Source of the DNA: Branchiostoma floridae
Lineage: Eukaryota > Chordata > Leptocardii > Amphioxiformes > Branchiostomatidae
Direction: 5' to 3'
Assembly: GCF_000003815.2 (NCBI RefSeq)
Contig: NC_049996.1
Location: 17,094,930 to 17,158,929 of the forward strand
DNA: 64,000 nt
The notes below the pieces were generated by a model. It worked only from the letters and a program-made list of their open reading frames with translations, made no database searches and was not told the origin of the DNA. Positions 1-13,800 of this stretch are shown in pieces. Within the stretch, counting starts at the first letter, position 1. Each line of letters starts with the position of its first letter. The position numbers were made by a program, and so were the translations under genes.

Positions 1-328
1 AGTTTGTTCTGAATTAAATTCTTGACTGCCATACTGCATTCTCTCTCAGAATTTACGTGACAGAAAGAAATATTTTCTACTTGTTAGAGCCATTATAGAA
101 ACTATGTGGTTATTGCTCAACTGCTGCATGAGCAAGCATTACTTGGATGATAGTAGTTTGCATGTGGTGTACCAAAAAAAGGAAACAAGTTGGAATAAAG
201 GTAATTTAAGTATCATGTTACCAATTAATTAGGTCCTCACTCATCTAACATCTTTGAAAATATTCACTTATGCATATAAATACGATCAATCAGCAATGAA
301 AATCTAAAATATCTCTGGAACTCTCCAG
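1..328 (+). other. Intron upstream of exon 1
   Basis: AT-rich non-coding sequence ending in the pyrimidine-rich acceptor ctctccag at 321-328. The Ig that should precede D1 (C4 of repeat R1) lies left of the window apart from its last residues, which open exon 1. No gene, repeat or regulatory signal is recognised here. Confidence 0.8.
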
Positions 329-641
329 ATTAACGTCCTGGGTAGGCCCGGGCCGCCGGAAGGACCGGTCGACTTCGAGGACGTCAGCGCCGAGAGCGTG
401 ACGATGAACTGGAAGCCCCCGATGGATGACGGCGGAAGTGAGGTCACCAATTACGTCATAGAGAAGTCCGACAACCGCGGAGTGGCGTGGGTTTACGTCA
501 GTTCCGGCGTGAAGAGGACGACCATGAGAGTGACGAAACTGACGAAGGGCAAGGTGTACGCCTTCCGTATCAGCGCCGAGAACCGCTTCGGTGTCGGCAA
601 GCCGATCGAGTCCCCCTACATTACAGCAAAGGATCCATATG
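329..641 (+). CDS. TTN: Exon 1: end of a C4 Ig, then Fn3 D1 (R1 C5)
   Basis: 313 nt, phase 0 in and 1 out, donor gtgagc. It opens with the last Ig residues INVLG, then one whole Fn3 ([14 protein letters not shown]). The core Trp is in MNWKPP, followed by the DDGG turn. The segment [15 protein letters not shown] is the signature that recurs in every C5 domain of the window, and it fixes the register of the array. Confidence 0.9.
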
Positions 642-3600
642 GTGAGCACTGTTAACGATGTCACAAAAGCTTTGTCCGTCTGAAAATGTAACAGATAAAA
701 CAGTTGCAGAATTGCTAAACATTGCAAAACTTAACGCTGTAGTACCTCTACTAGATTGCCATTGAAACATGTTTGTGTTTTAAAGTCTTACTGCTTTGCA
801 AAATATGTACATAATTTCCTTCAAAATGTATGAAATACAAAGAAGCCGCTGGAATGGCTGTCAAACTATCAGTGTACAGTTCTTGATATGTGTGGACTTT
901 TAGCCTTGAATATGAACTTTGTAAAACTAATAAACTGAAAAACATCTAAATGTTCTTTCCCAGACATCCCTGGGCCGCCCGGAATCCCCGAGACGCACGA
1001 CGTCACCAGGGAACAGATGTGCCTGACCTGGCCAGAGCCGGCCGACAACGGCGGCAGCCCCGTCACAGGCTACGTCATCGAGCGCAAGGAGATGTTCTCC
1101 AACCGCTGGATAAAGCTGAACCGCGCGCCCGTCCGCAAGAACGAGTTCACCTCGACTCAGCTCACAGAGGGCAAGGAGTACGAGTTCCGCGTGTGCGCCG
1201 TGAACGCCGCGGGCGTCGGGCCTCCCAGCGAGCCGTCCCGCCCGAGAAAGGCGGTGGACCCCGTTGGAATCCCGAGGAACGTGGAGATCCTTGAGATCAC
1301 CCGCTCGTCAGTGACGCTGTCCTGGGCGCGTCCCACGCACGACGGCGGCAGCAAGCTGGTGTCGTACATCATTGAACGCAGACTGGTCAAGGAGGAAAAG
1401 GTACAGAATTACATTATTACACTTCTTTATATTTTCATGTTATCTTTCTATCAAATTATCTTTTGTAAAACTGGAAATACAAACTTAGCATACGAATTTT
1501 AGAAAAAAAAACTTGAGGAAAAAAAAAATTGTGTGTGTTTATGTACCAGTGCACTTTACGCCAGACTAATAGAAAGGAAAACATTCCTACAGTAATAGGT
1601 TTGGATAAATTTGTATTTACAAAAGATAATAGTACAGAGTCTGATCTGTAGAATATGATGTCTGCCTAAGTGTCCGGGTAAGGGGCTGGCCATTTGCTCT
1701 ACTCTCTTAGATCCCTCCAATTTATATGCAGGGATAAAATGTCAATTTATATCTGTATTACACACTAAATTTCGCCTGTTTGCTTGCAGTGGACACAACA
1801 CATCCAATCCGACCTGGGTAACCTGACCTACACCATGAAGGGCCTGAAGCAGGGCGAGAAGTACGTCTTCCGCGTCAAGGCCAAGAACGCGGCCGGCACC
1901 GTGAGCGACCCGAGCCACGCCGTGGGCCCGATCATCTGTAAGGACGACCTGGCCCCGCCCAAGATCCTCCTGGACACCCGTCTGAAGGAGAAGGTCACCG
2001 TGGCTGCGGGTAGCGCCATCACTCTGGCCGCTATGGTCAGTGGGAAGCCACAACCCGAGATCTCATGGTCCAAGGGAACGAGGTACGAGCCGTACACACT
2101 GTTGTGCACACTTTTCATGTTTTGATGTATGTTGAGAGTGATTTAAATATGAAAACCTTAATCATAAGTTGTTACGTATGTAGAAATATATTGAAAGGAC
2201 GATTCAAACTAGCAGACTATGATTGAAACATTAATCATTATTAGAAATATTTCAGAATAAAAATGAAGACTGACTACTTGGTTTTCCATGGTGCAGATCT
2301 GATGTAACTGTAATGCCGTCAAACACTTTGTGATGCAGAAAAATAATTCCATATGTGTTCTTGTTCTCGTTTGCCAGGACCCTTGTTGGAACAAACCGAA
2401 TGAAGATCGACTCGACCGCGCGCTCCACGCAGCTCGCTATCAAGGACTGTTGCCGTACCGACAGTGGGAAGTACACTCTCACCGCCATCAATGGCAGCGG
2501 CAGCGCTGTCATCAGCATACAGGTAAAGTTTCCTTTTTTAGATTTCTTAGAAATAATCTTAATACGTTTATTGCACATTTGTAAGTTGTATACGCAATGA
2601 AACAAAAACAATCCCTCGGATAAAAACGAGAACACAGACTCACACGCGCTATGCGACATTACCATAAGGATCATCGTCATAATTGTGGGCTTACACTGGA
2701 AGAAAAGAAGTTGTAGACTTGAAAACTCAGGAAAATGAAATTCATGTTGCCTACCGTTATCAAGACTTCCTTTCCTTATTCACCTTGACACATGCCTTAG
2801 TAGGTACAACAAATCAACTTTTACATACCGTTCCTTGGACAAATCCCATTGCGCTACTGTTTGCTCATTACAACTTTTTGACGGTTGTGTTTCTCCCTCC
2901 CCCCCAGGTGACTGTTCTGGACCGCCCAGGACCGCCCAGCGGCCCGATCCAGGTGGGCGAGGTGACGCCGGAGACCGCCGTGATCTCGTGGGCTCCGCCT
3001 GCTGACGACGGTGGTGCGGAGATCACGAACTACGTCGTACAACGTAGCGACGTGAAACAACCTGACGTCTGGATCAAGGTGAGTTTATCAAGTGACTTTT
3101 AACCATCTAAACTTTTTAGGCTTGATCAGGTTCAATAGCAAAAATGACTATCAAAGTCATTTTATAAGTAGAGGCCAATCATTACCAAGTTGAAATAGCT
3201 GCAGCGGTCTTGCCATGTCTACAAGGCATCGCAGGCGTAGTCTCCCTTCCTTGCCATGGCACTAAGGAAGTTACTTGTGAGCATACAGAACTTCAGCTGG
3301 ACGAGTCATGCTGGATGGGAATTCGTTGAAATCCTGGTGTCACCTCTCAGAGAATGAATAGAACTGAAGTTACTGCATTACTTGGCGACAAATGTGAATG
3401 TACTTAGACAAGTATACGTAATTAAGTAGTACCTGAGCGTGTCTGACTGAAGCACCCCCTCCCCACCCCAGGTGAGCGCTGCTGTGCGCAAGACGACTCA
3501 CAAGATCACCAAGCTGAACCTGGGAACCACCTACTGCTTCCGGGTCCGCGCGCAGAACATGAACGGCATCGGAGACGCGCTCGCTTCCGAGCACGTCCAG

Positions 3601-6600
3601 GCCAGATATCCGTTCGGTAAGGCTCTATCCTTTCGCCATGAGTTAATCTGATGGGCAGTGAATTGCCTGTGGATTGCTCTGTTTTTCACCTGTTATCTAA
3701 TCTGCCTCATAGACACACAGCGGATGAAATAGCAGTATCTTGAAAACTACTTGTAAAAAAGAACATTTTCCTTTGTTTTGCATGCAAAATTACTATGCAT
3801 TTTCGAAAGCCCTTCCAGCAGTTATTAAATAGTGCAATGCACTGATGTAAATGATAGAGGAATCTATATGTAGTATGTATTTTAATGTAACATGACTCCT
3901 ACCTCTCCAGACACACCTAGCGCACCTGGACAGCCCCAGGTGAAGGATCTGACGGCAGAGAACTGCCGCATCACCTGGACACAGCCAGAGACCGACGGCG
4001 GGTCGGAGATCACCGGCTACATCGTCGAGAAGAAGGAGAAGAACAGCATCCGCTGGGAGCGCATCAACCGCGACCTGGTGCAGGAGATGGAGTACATGGT
4101 GCTGGACCTGGAGGAGGGACTGGAGTACTCCTTCCGCGTCTGCGCCGTGAACAAGGCGGGGCGCGGCAAGGCCAGCCCGCAGACCAAGCCCACCGTGGCG
4201 CAGGACCCGCTCGGCAAGCCGGGCAGCCCGGTCAACGCCGAGGTGGTGGACACGACCAGGACTTCTGCCGACCTGAAGTGGGAACCTCCCATCAAGGATG
4301 GAGGTGAGAAGAAGGAATAAAACTGTCTTAGAAAGGGTCAACTCTCGTAGAAGTGACTGTCTTATTAGGACTATAACTGTCTTGTAAAATCATAATGGTT
4401 CCAACTACAAGGACGCTGTCTTTCCTCGATTTCTTTAAATTTCAATTACAGATTGACTGCTTGAGAGTAAAAATTGCCTGTGTCTCGAGAAAGAAAGAAT
4501 GTTTGCTACACCATAGATAGGCTGGGATTCATCCTACTATTGAAAATTGCCCGGCTTCTTGCATGATTGTATGTGCGTCTTACACTCTTTCTTTTTCCTT
4601 GCGCTCAACAGGCAGCAAGATTCTAGGCTATATCGTGGAGGCACGCAAGGAGGGGTCGGAAGAGTGGCTGAAGGCCCACGCCACCTCCCTGCACCGCACC
4701 ACCGAGTTTGTCGTGCCAGACCTGACCCCTGGAGGATTCTACAAGTTCCGCATCAGTGCCGTGAACCAAGTGGGAGTCGGCGAGCCTGCCGAGATCCCGG
4801 GGGTCACGGAGGCAAAGGACATTCTGGGTAAGGCTTGGTCTTTATATACGAGAAGACTGTATACATCTTATTCTAGACACAACAGGAAGTCATTTTAAAT
4901 CTGTTCTTAACTTCTTAATATGTACCTGACACTGATGAATTCTCAGTATCTCCATTTGGTAAAGGAAAAGACTGTAGTTAACAGTACACAAAATGTTAGA
5001 ACTAGAAGTCAAAGGTATCTGTCCCTATATATCTAAAACTGTTAAAGGATTCCTAGCTTTGCAGTATCTCTAATTATGAAAATTAGTCTTTCCGCAATAC
5101 ATCTTTGTTAGAATAACAATGTATTAGTTGAAATAACAAAACGAAATATGCATCGAAATGGAGATTACCAATCCAATCCATGTTTAGCAATTGAAACAGG
5201 TGCATTTTTAAGTAAAATTTGATTATCTATTTCATACAGAAACTGCCGAGCTGGACCCGTCCGTGGCGAAGCACCGCGTGACGGTTCGTGCCGGTACTCC
5301 ACTCCGCATCTACGTGCCCATCAAGGGCAAACCCACCCCGACATGCACATGGGTGCACGAGGAGAGGTACGTCCGCTTTTAGCTTCAGACTTTGTTGCAG
5401 ACAGTCAAGCATGTACCAATAACCTGTCTAAAGGGATACCTGGGTAATCGGACACTTTGTGGTGGTCCCTTAGATTTTTGTCCTATTCAAATGTTGACAC
5501 AAGCATTGAGAATCCTGTATGTAGTGGCCACCTTCCCACATCTTTGGTAGGTTTAACTATAATATAATATTAAAGTCAAATTTGTAGAAACTTTTAAGTT
5601 TAAAAAAGCGTTTAAAAACGTGATGATTTGGGCTTTTCCTAAAGCAAGGGGAATAGAAACAAGAATGGTGCATGTATCATATATCAGGATCAGTTTTCCA
5701 GAATCTATAATATGAGTGATGAATATGAACTTGATGCTGACCCCTGACCTTTAACCCCCCAGTGACCTGGAGAACCGTGCCCAGATCGAGACGAGCGAGG
5801 TGGCGACCCAGCTGCTGATCATGCCTGCCGACCTGCGCGACGCCGGACTGTTCCACCTGACCGTGGAGAACTCCAGCGGCAAGGCCGAGGCTGACATCAA
5901 CGTCAGGGTGCTCTGTAAGGAAACATCTTTTTACTCTCTAGTGATTTTCGCAAGTGTATGAGGATAGAGAGAAATAAAGGCGCAAAGGCGATTGAAGAGT
6001 GATAATTCAAAGCAAAAGAAGAAGAAATTCAAAGCAATAGACCAATCTCATTGTCCGACCACCTCCGTCAACTAATATCAAGACATAGAAAATGCAATAT
6101 TAGCATGAAAATAAGAAAATTGACGGACAAACAGCCACTCTGCCTTTGGTCTTGAATTTGCCATGCTATCATTGCTTGACAGTTATTAGTCCCATTACTG
6201 TCACTATGTAGTCGTTACATTGAATGAAGTTAAGTTTGACCAAATTTTGACCATCCCCAGCACAACCTGGCCCACCTGAGAACGTGGAGATCAAGAGCTT
6301 CAGCCGGGAGAGCGCCGTGATCGACTGGGACCCGCCCAGCAAGGACGGCGGCAAGCCTGTCACAAACTACATCCTGGAGAAGAAGGAGATCAGCCGCAAG
6401 ACGTGGACTGTCGTCGACGCCAACATCGTCAAGACGTGCTACACGGCGCTGAACCTGGTGGAGGGTAACCAGTACTTCTTCCGCGTGTTCGCCGAGAACG
6501 ACTTCGGAATCGGCGAACCCGGAGAGACTGATACCCCCATGACTGCCATGGATCCGATTGGTGAGCAACGACCTTAGAAGTTAGAAATAAGCTGCCATAA

Positions 6601-9600
6601 TCTTCACTTCTTCTTAAAGTAATGGTTACAGCAACACAACAACTTGTAATACTTGACGTGGTGCATAATGCGATTCACTGTGCTGCTGATATGTACAAAG
6701 GAAAATAGATTAAGCTGTTGTTAGTTCCTTTATGGTAGACCTTTCTTTGAGTAAAAAAAATGTACCATATAGAACCTTACTGAAATATACAATTGAATAA
6801 CCGTAACATTGCTACACTGGAAACGTTATTAAGATAAGCTGACCATGACTGTAATGTTACTTCCTGTGTAGATCAACCCGACCCGCCCAAGAGGGTGAAG
6901 CTGACGGAAGTGACGTCACACTCCGTGTCGCTGGTCTGGGACAAGCCGGACTACGACGGTGGAAGTCGCGTCACGAGCTACATCGTAGAGATGCTTCCTG
7001 CAGACAGGGAGGAGGAGGAGGGATGGATCAAGTGCAGCCAGGTGAGCGTTTCAAAGATTAACACATAAAGTAAATTAATGAAATATTACTGGAGAGGTAA
7101 TCTTTTGTTTTTAAGGTCTTATGCGTAGTTTGTCATAGTCTGGAAAAGACTGACTGACAGAGAGATAGAGACTGGAGAGGTAGGTCGTTTGAGTGGAGAT
7201 TTCCATTAGTGTCAAAACTCTGGTTTAAGAGATTCATCTGCGTGTTAATCCTTCTATGGGGAAATATGAAACTTCAAGCTTATCGAAAAGTAAAACGATA
7301 CAATCATAAAAATGACTCCTTGCATTTATGTGACACGATCCTAAATCTACATGCTTTTCCCCCTCCCCAGTTGAACACACTGCGCTACACTGTGACGGAG
7401 CTGGAGAGGAACGCGGTGTACCGCTTCAGGGTGTCTGCCCAGAACGCCGGCGCCGTCAGCGAGCCCAGAGAGCTCCCGGATCCCGTCATCTGCAAAGAAC
7501 CAGAGAGTAAGCGCTCGTTTCATACTTGAAGTACATTGTATAGATCTAAAGCTAAATAACTATATATTAACTACAGTTTGTTTCAAGAAGATTGATACAC
7601 TTCCTCTATGAAAAACGTACTATTTTTGTGATTGATTTTTCTCTCTTGCAACTGTCTTCAATATCCCATTTAGACATGCTTAGATCACCAGACGATTGAT
7701 GTTGTATAGGATGGATGATCTAACATGACCCTTTTTCTCCCAGTTCCCCCATCCATGGACCTGACTGCGCTCCAGTCCCAGGACTTTGTCCTGAAGGAGA
7801 GCTCAGACTTCGCGCTGAAGATCCCGTACGCCGGCCTGCCCAAGCCTAAGGTGACTTGGCTTAGGGGGCTCGGGCCGCTCAAGGATAGCGGAAGGATCTT
7901 CACAAAAACACTACAGGTAACTTTCTTCATATCACCTTTTACAATGTTCTTTTGACAACACACAAACGTAATTGTAAGTACTGGTACCCAAGTTGTTACA
8001 TGTAGATGATACAGAATTTTTGGTACAGTCATTTACTAACGTTTCATCCTAATACAAATGTAAGTGCCTCAGTGGTATTTGATAGTTATAGATTTAGCGA
8101 CCACCCCTCAGATGCATCTGGTAATTTTCCTTCAATAATAATTTCTTCTTTTTTCCAGGACAACACTACTTTATTCATTAAGCGTGTGACCAAGGCCGAC
8201 ACCGGCACCTTCACCTTGAACCTGGAGAACCTGGCGGGCAGCCAGAGCGCCGAGTTTAAGATGGTGGTTGTCGGCAAGCCCACCGCGCCGCAGATGCCGA
8301 TCGAGTTTGACGACGTCCAGCCCGACAGCGTGACGCTGAGCTGGAAACATCCGGACAGCGACGGCGGCAGCGAGGTCACCAACTACATCATCGAGAAGTC
8401 CGACAACCGCGGCGCCACCTGGGTGTACGTCAGCTCGGGCGTCAAGAGGACTACCTGCAAGGTAAGAGTACTTACAACTAAAACTTCGCTGGTATTTAAA
8501 GACAACACAATCCTCGACGATTCGTCTGTTTTAAAGCATAATTTATTATTAATTTTGAACCTTTATGTTGACGATTTGCCTGTAAAAAGAAGAAAATGAA
8601 TTGTATTAATTTGGAACATCAAAAATCATTTGTTCAGCCAGACCTTTCGCGAAATTAAGATATGGAGCAATATGATTTTGAGGGATTTTGAAGGTATATC
8701 TTGTAAAACTGTTGGGTCACATCATGTTAGTACATGTATATGATATATACCCTATTTCTCCCTAGGTTGGTAAGCTGGTCCGTGGTAAGGAGTACAGCTT
8801 CCGTATCTCTGCCGAGAACCGGTTCGGCGTCGGCCCGCCCATCTACTCCACATCCGTAGTAGCCAAGGAGGCTTACGACCCGCCAGATGCGCCTACGGCA
8901 CTGGAGACGTACGACGTCAACAAGGAGCAGATCTGTCTTCGCTGGCAGGCTCCGGCTAACGACGGCGGCTCCATGATTCTGGGGTACCTGGTGGAGAGGT
9001 CCGAGAGGGGGAGTCAGCGATGGACCAAGCTCAACAGGTCAGCATCAATCCCTATGATCATGAATTTCCTTGATTAATTTGCATTCAATGTATGGTTACT
9101 GATTCTGTGCTAAAAGTAGCTCGGCGTAAGATGATATAATTCAGCATGGAAGCACCTTTTTTCAGTTTGATTGCGTACAAAGTACTCTCAAGCTAATCAC
9201 CGTTGTGATTATTATCATAGATTAGCATGACTAAAATAATGCTAACAGAGAAATACCATTAGATACTCAGTACAGCATGGAAGCATATGTACTCGTTGTT
9301 TTGAATGATGGCATGATAAATTAAAGTCTGTATTCTTTGAGAATGATGGCCATTGTGATCATTATCATAGATTTGCATGAAAGAAGTAAGCTTCTTAACC
9401 ATACAAAATCATATTCAGCTACAAGATGCTGGCTGTTGTGTTGAGTGTTAGCATGCCACCTGGTGAAGGAACAATATTGTACACTTTATATTTAAGAGTA
9501 ATAAATCTACAGCAATGCACAATGTATATGTAAAAGAATACATGACCTAACGACTATTGCTACAATCCACAGAGCTCCAGTGCGCAAGACAGACTTCCGT

Positions 9601-10834
9601 TCCTCTCACCTGATGGCCGACCACGAGTACGAGTTCCGCGTCTGCGCAGTGAACGCTGCCGGACCCGGACCGTTCTCTGAGGAGTCTCCCTACGCCAAGA
9701 CTGTGGACCCCGTGGGACCACCACAGAACGTACAGGTCAGCAAACAAGCAGATATATCAAACTGTACACTTAATGTGCCGTAAAAAAGAGCTCCAGTACA
9801 GGTCAGCAGACAAGCAGATAGACATGCATTTTAGTTGCCTACATGTAGCTTTTATACCATAGCCGGCTGCTAGTTACCATTGTTGTAGACATTCAGATAT
9901 AAGTGTTTATCATATTCATAATGTTGATGGTGGCTTTATTGTTTTTCATTCATTTCCATACTAAACCAAGGCTAACTTCCTTGTACACAGGTTGTAGACA
10001 TCACGCGCTCCTCCGTGACCCTGGAGTGGCGCCGCCCCGCGTTTGACGGCGGCTACAGGATTATCGGGTACCAGGTGCTCCGCCGCGAGGTGGGCCCGCA
10101 GGAACCCAAGTGGGTGGAGTGTCACCACGGCCTGCTGCAGAAGCTGGAGGAGACCGTTAAGGGTCTCAAGAACGGCGGGAAGTACGAGTTCCAGATCATC
10201 GCCAAGAACGCGGCTGGAATCAAGAGCGCTCCGTCCGACAAGACTTTGCCGGTCGTGTGCAAGGATAACCTTGGTAACTATTCAAGACATCAGTCTTTTA
10301 TTACTTGGAATATTTTCAATCAATGCCATGTTGTAAAGAAAACAGGAAGCAAGTATGACAATCGCTTATGTTTGCATGTACGTTCTTATACCATATGCTC
10401 GTACCTAGCACTAAATACATCATATCTTTTCTTTCAGTCTTATACAAAAAAAAGGTCGAAAGCTAATATTTGGTCGCTGTTGTATTACAAAGATTGCGAT
10501 CAAAACACATCTTTGAAGCTGTCAGAAGTCTCCGATGACTGAATAGGACCCCTAGGATATATACTTCATGTTAACCTTCATGCCCCCTCCCCACAGTACC
10601 GCCAGCCATTGTGGTTGACTACCGTATCAAGGAGAACAAGATGGCGATCAGCCAGGGCGACACCCTCCACGTCCCTGTAGCTATCACAGGCAGGCCTGAG
10701 CCGGAAGTGTCCTGGACAAGGAACGGCAAGGTACTTGCACTCATGTATATCTCCGTTTGCAATAGCTGATAATAGAATAATAAAATTAGGTGGATAGTCG
10801 TCATAGAAACAACAGAAAGAACCAGCTACATTTT

Positions 10835-10873
<39 letters not shown>

Positions 10874-13800
10874 GGCTATGCTACTGTCTCCAGCAGCCTC
10901 GGTACAGAATGTATTACAAAACGTTTTGCAACGCAATCATAACAAGTCAAGCATTTGCTAAGCTGATCAATATGAACAAGTCAAATGTGGCATTATCCTC
11001 ACCACTGTCTTTAAATCTAAAAAAAAAAACCAGTTTCCATAATGTTCCCATTGTCAATCAACGTCAACTTCTTTGGTACGGAAATCTCACATGTTCTTCA
11101 TACTGTTTGTAACTTAAATGTAGCAATGCTCTCGGCACTGTTTCAAATCTTGAGACCTGGATCCATCCCCGCCAGTTTCCATAATGCTCCCATTGTCTCT
11201 CCGCAGCCTCTGCTGAAGTCACAGCGTGTGGACATCGCCTACGACGGGAAGAAGGACGCGCACGTGCACGTCAAGGAAAGCGGACGCGTCGACGCCGGCG
11301 AGTACATCGTCACTGCCAAGAACAGCAGCGGAGTCGCTGACGCAACAATCAACGTCAACATCTTTGGTACGGAAATCTCGCACTGTTCTTCATAATAGTT
11401 GCAAACGTGGTATTACATTAATGGCAATGCGAAGTCAGTGTGACAAACGTAGCCAAATTAATACTTTTAACTTCAGATGTTCAAAATAGGACTACAAGAA
11501 CTCAGAATCTACGTTAGATTATGAATTAGATTTAAAACTATCCGCCCTGTAAAGTAGAGATTTTACCATTTGAAGGACTGACACAGAATCTCCCTAGGTC
11601 AGATTGACGTACATGTACATGAGAGAATCATGGGTTTCAAAGGCTGCTTGGGAATGTCACTACCCCATGCCCAGTTGGCCTGGATTAGTTTTTATCAACT
11701 CGCACCGACAAAGACCCATTCTCTTTTTGATAAGTGTTCTTGAACGTTTCCGTGGTGGGTTCTTCAACATAATTTGTTTTCTCCTGTGCCCACAGCCACA
11801 CCAGGCAAGCCGCTGGGCCCGCTGGTCGTGTCGGACGTGACTCCGGAGTCCTGCCTACTCCGCTGGGAGCCCCCGGAGGATGACGGAGGAGCGACGATCA
11901 CCAACTTCATCGTGGAGAGGATGGACGTCAAGCAGCAGGTAGGTCATGGGCCATTGTGGGTCTCAGCACGTCTGAACATTAGGAAATACCTGGAAGCTTT
12001 TGCTTTTCTGTAAATTGCATCAAACTGAAACACACAATGATTGCATTCACTGTATTATTTCCCCTCACCCAAGCAGCATGGGCATGTATGTCTCTGATTT
12101 ATCAGGCCCTGCAAACAAAAGGAAAAGGAAATAGCATAATCCCTCAAAGCTGTTGCATGGAAGGGGAAGTGTTTGTAGGTTACAAAAAGGTGTACAAACT
12201 ATTGTGTGTTTTAACACAGTTACATGTTGACCAAAACCGACCGTATCATACACTAAATGTCTATAACCCACCTCCCACCTCCCCACAGTTGTGGATCAAG
12301 GTATCCAGTGCCTGCCGCCGTACCAGCCTGAAGGTGTCTAAGCTGTCTCCAGGCCAGACCTACCAGTTCCGTGTGTTCGCTGTGAACGTGCACGGGGTGG
12401 GAGAGCCTCTGGTGTCTGAGGCAGTCATCGCCAAGTACCAGTTCGGTAAGGAGGTTTCAGACGTCTTCGAGATTCATGTGAAGAAAGCATCTGATTGTTT
12501 TATTAGTGTTGGTATCTTGCATTTGTATGACAGCCACTGTATGTTATATGTAAATCAAAGCTGTTCACACACATACGGACTTAGCTGTTTTCTTCTCCCT
12601 TATTTCATCACCCAGAAGTAGAATCAGTCAGTGACATTGCATATGTTGCAGTCTAAAAGTCATGCTTCATATTCAGACATGAAAAAGTCAAACTTGAATA
12701 TATTAGATAAATGCTCACTAAGATCATATCGTTGTATTGAAGTCCTCTGTACAACATGAAGTGAAAGTGAAACACCTGTCCCGCCCCCAGACGTTCCCGC
12801 CCAACCCGGACAGCCGCAGGTGAGTGACGTCACGCGCGAGAAGCTGAACCTGTCCTGGACCGCGCCGCTGTCCGATGGCGGAAGTGACATCATCGGCTAC
12901 GTGGTGGACATGAAGGAGAGGACCAGCGTGCGCTGGCAGAGGATCACCCGCCGCTCCATCCAGGTAAACAACAACAGTAAACATAAACAAAGGCTTATAA
13001 CGTATTCAGTAAATATAAACTGTGGCCGTAAACAATGTACGTAAATGTCAAGAATGATGGAAAATTACAGCCGAGTTGATGTAGAAGGAAAAAAAACAGT
13101 GCAGTTTTTCTCAACATGGATTCTTTTTACAACAGAAAACATGTCCACAGTGATTCCAAACTAATGCAGATGACTTTTGTACCAAGACATCGTTATGGAA
13201 AGCTAATTTGTGGTATCATATTTTATTTATATGAATATGTACCGCCCCTCACAGCAAATTGATATGTCTATATTCTGAGCACACGATTCCTAACCCGACG
13301 TTTGTTTGTTACAGGAGCTGAAGCTGCAGGTGGACGGACTGGAGGAAGGTCTGGACTACGAGTTCCGTGTCGTGGCTGAGAACACGGCCGGGTTCGGCAA
13401 GCCCAGCCCCCTGTCTGCGCCTGTCATTGTTCAGGACCCTGTCGGTAAGTGGCATTTCACAGATAACTGGTAATATTTCAACATGTCCGGTCAAGTACAT
13501 GATTTGCATTGTTACATCTAAGGAATGATAATTCTCTACAGTATTTTGGGGGTTCAGGAACGTGTACAAGACGTTTCTTTAAACTTATATTCTGTTGAAT
13601 CCTTTTAAACCATGTTTCCTTCCCTTCAGGTCTTCCTGACCCACCCACTGATGTTGAGGTGTTTGAGACGACCAAGACGACTAACGCAGTCCGCTGGCAG
13701 CCGCCTCAGCGCGATGGTGGCAGCCGCATCCAGGGCTATGTGCTTGAGATGCTGATCATGGGACAGGAGGAGTGGAAGAAATGCCACACCAAGTCTGTCC

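Noticed and set aside
340-350. Alternative acceptor gggtag at 345 for exon 1
   Set aside because: It would give phase 2 entry, unlike any C5 exon in the array, whereas ctctccag at 328 gives phase 0 with the Ig tail INVLG, parallel to exons 61 and 109.
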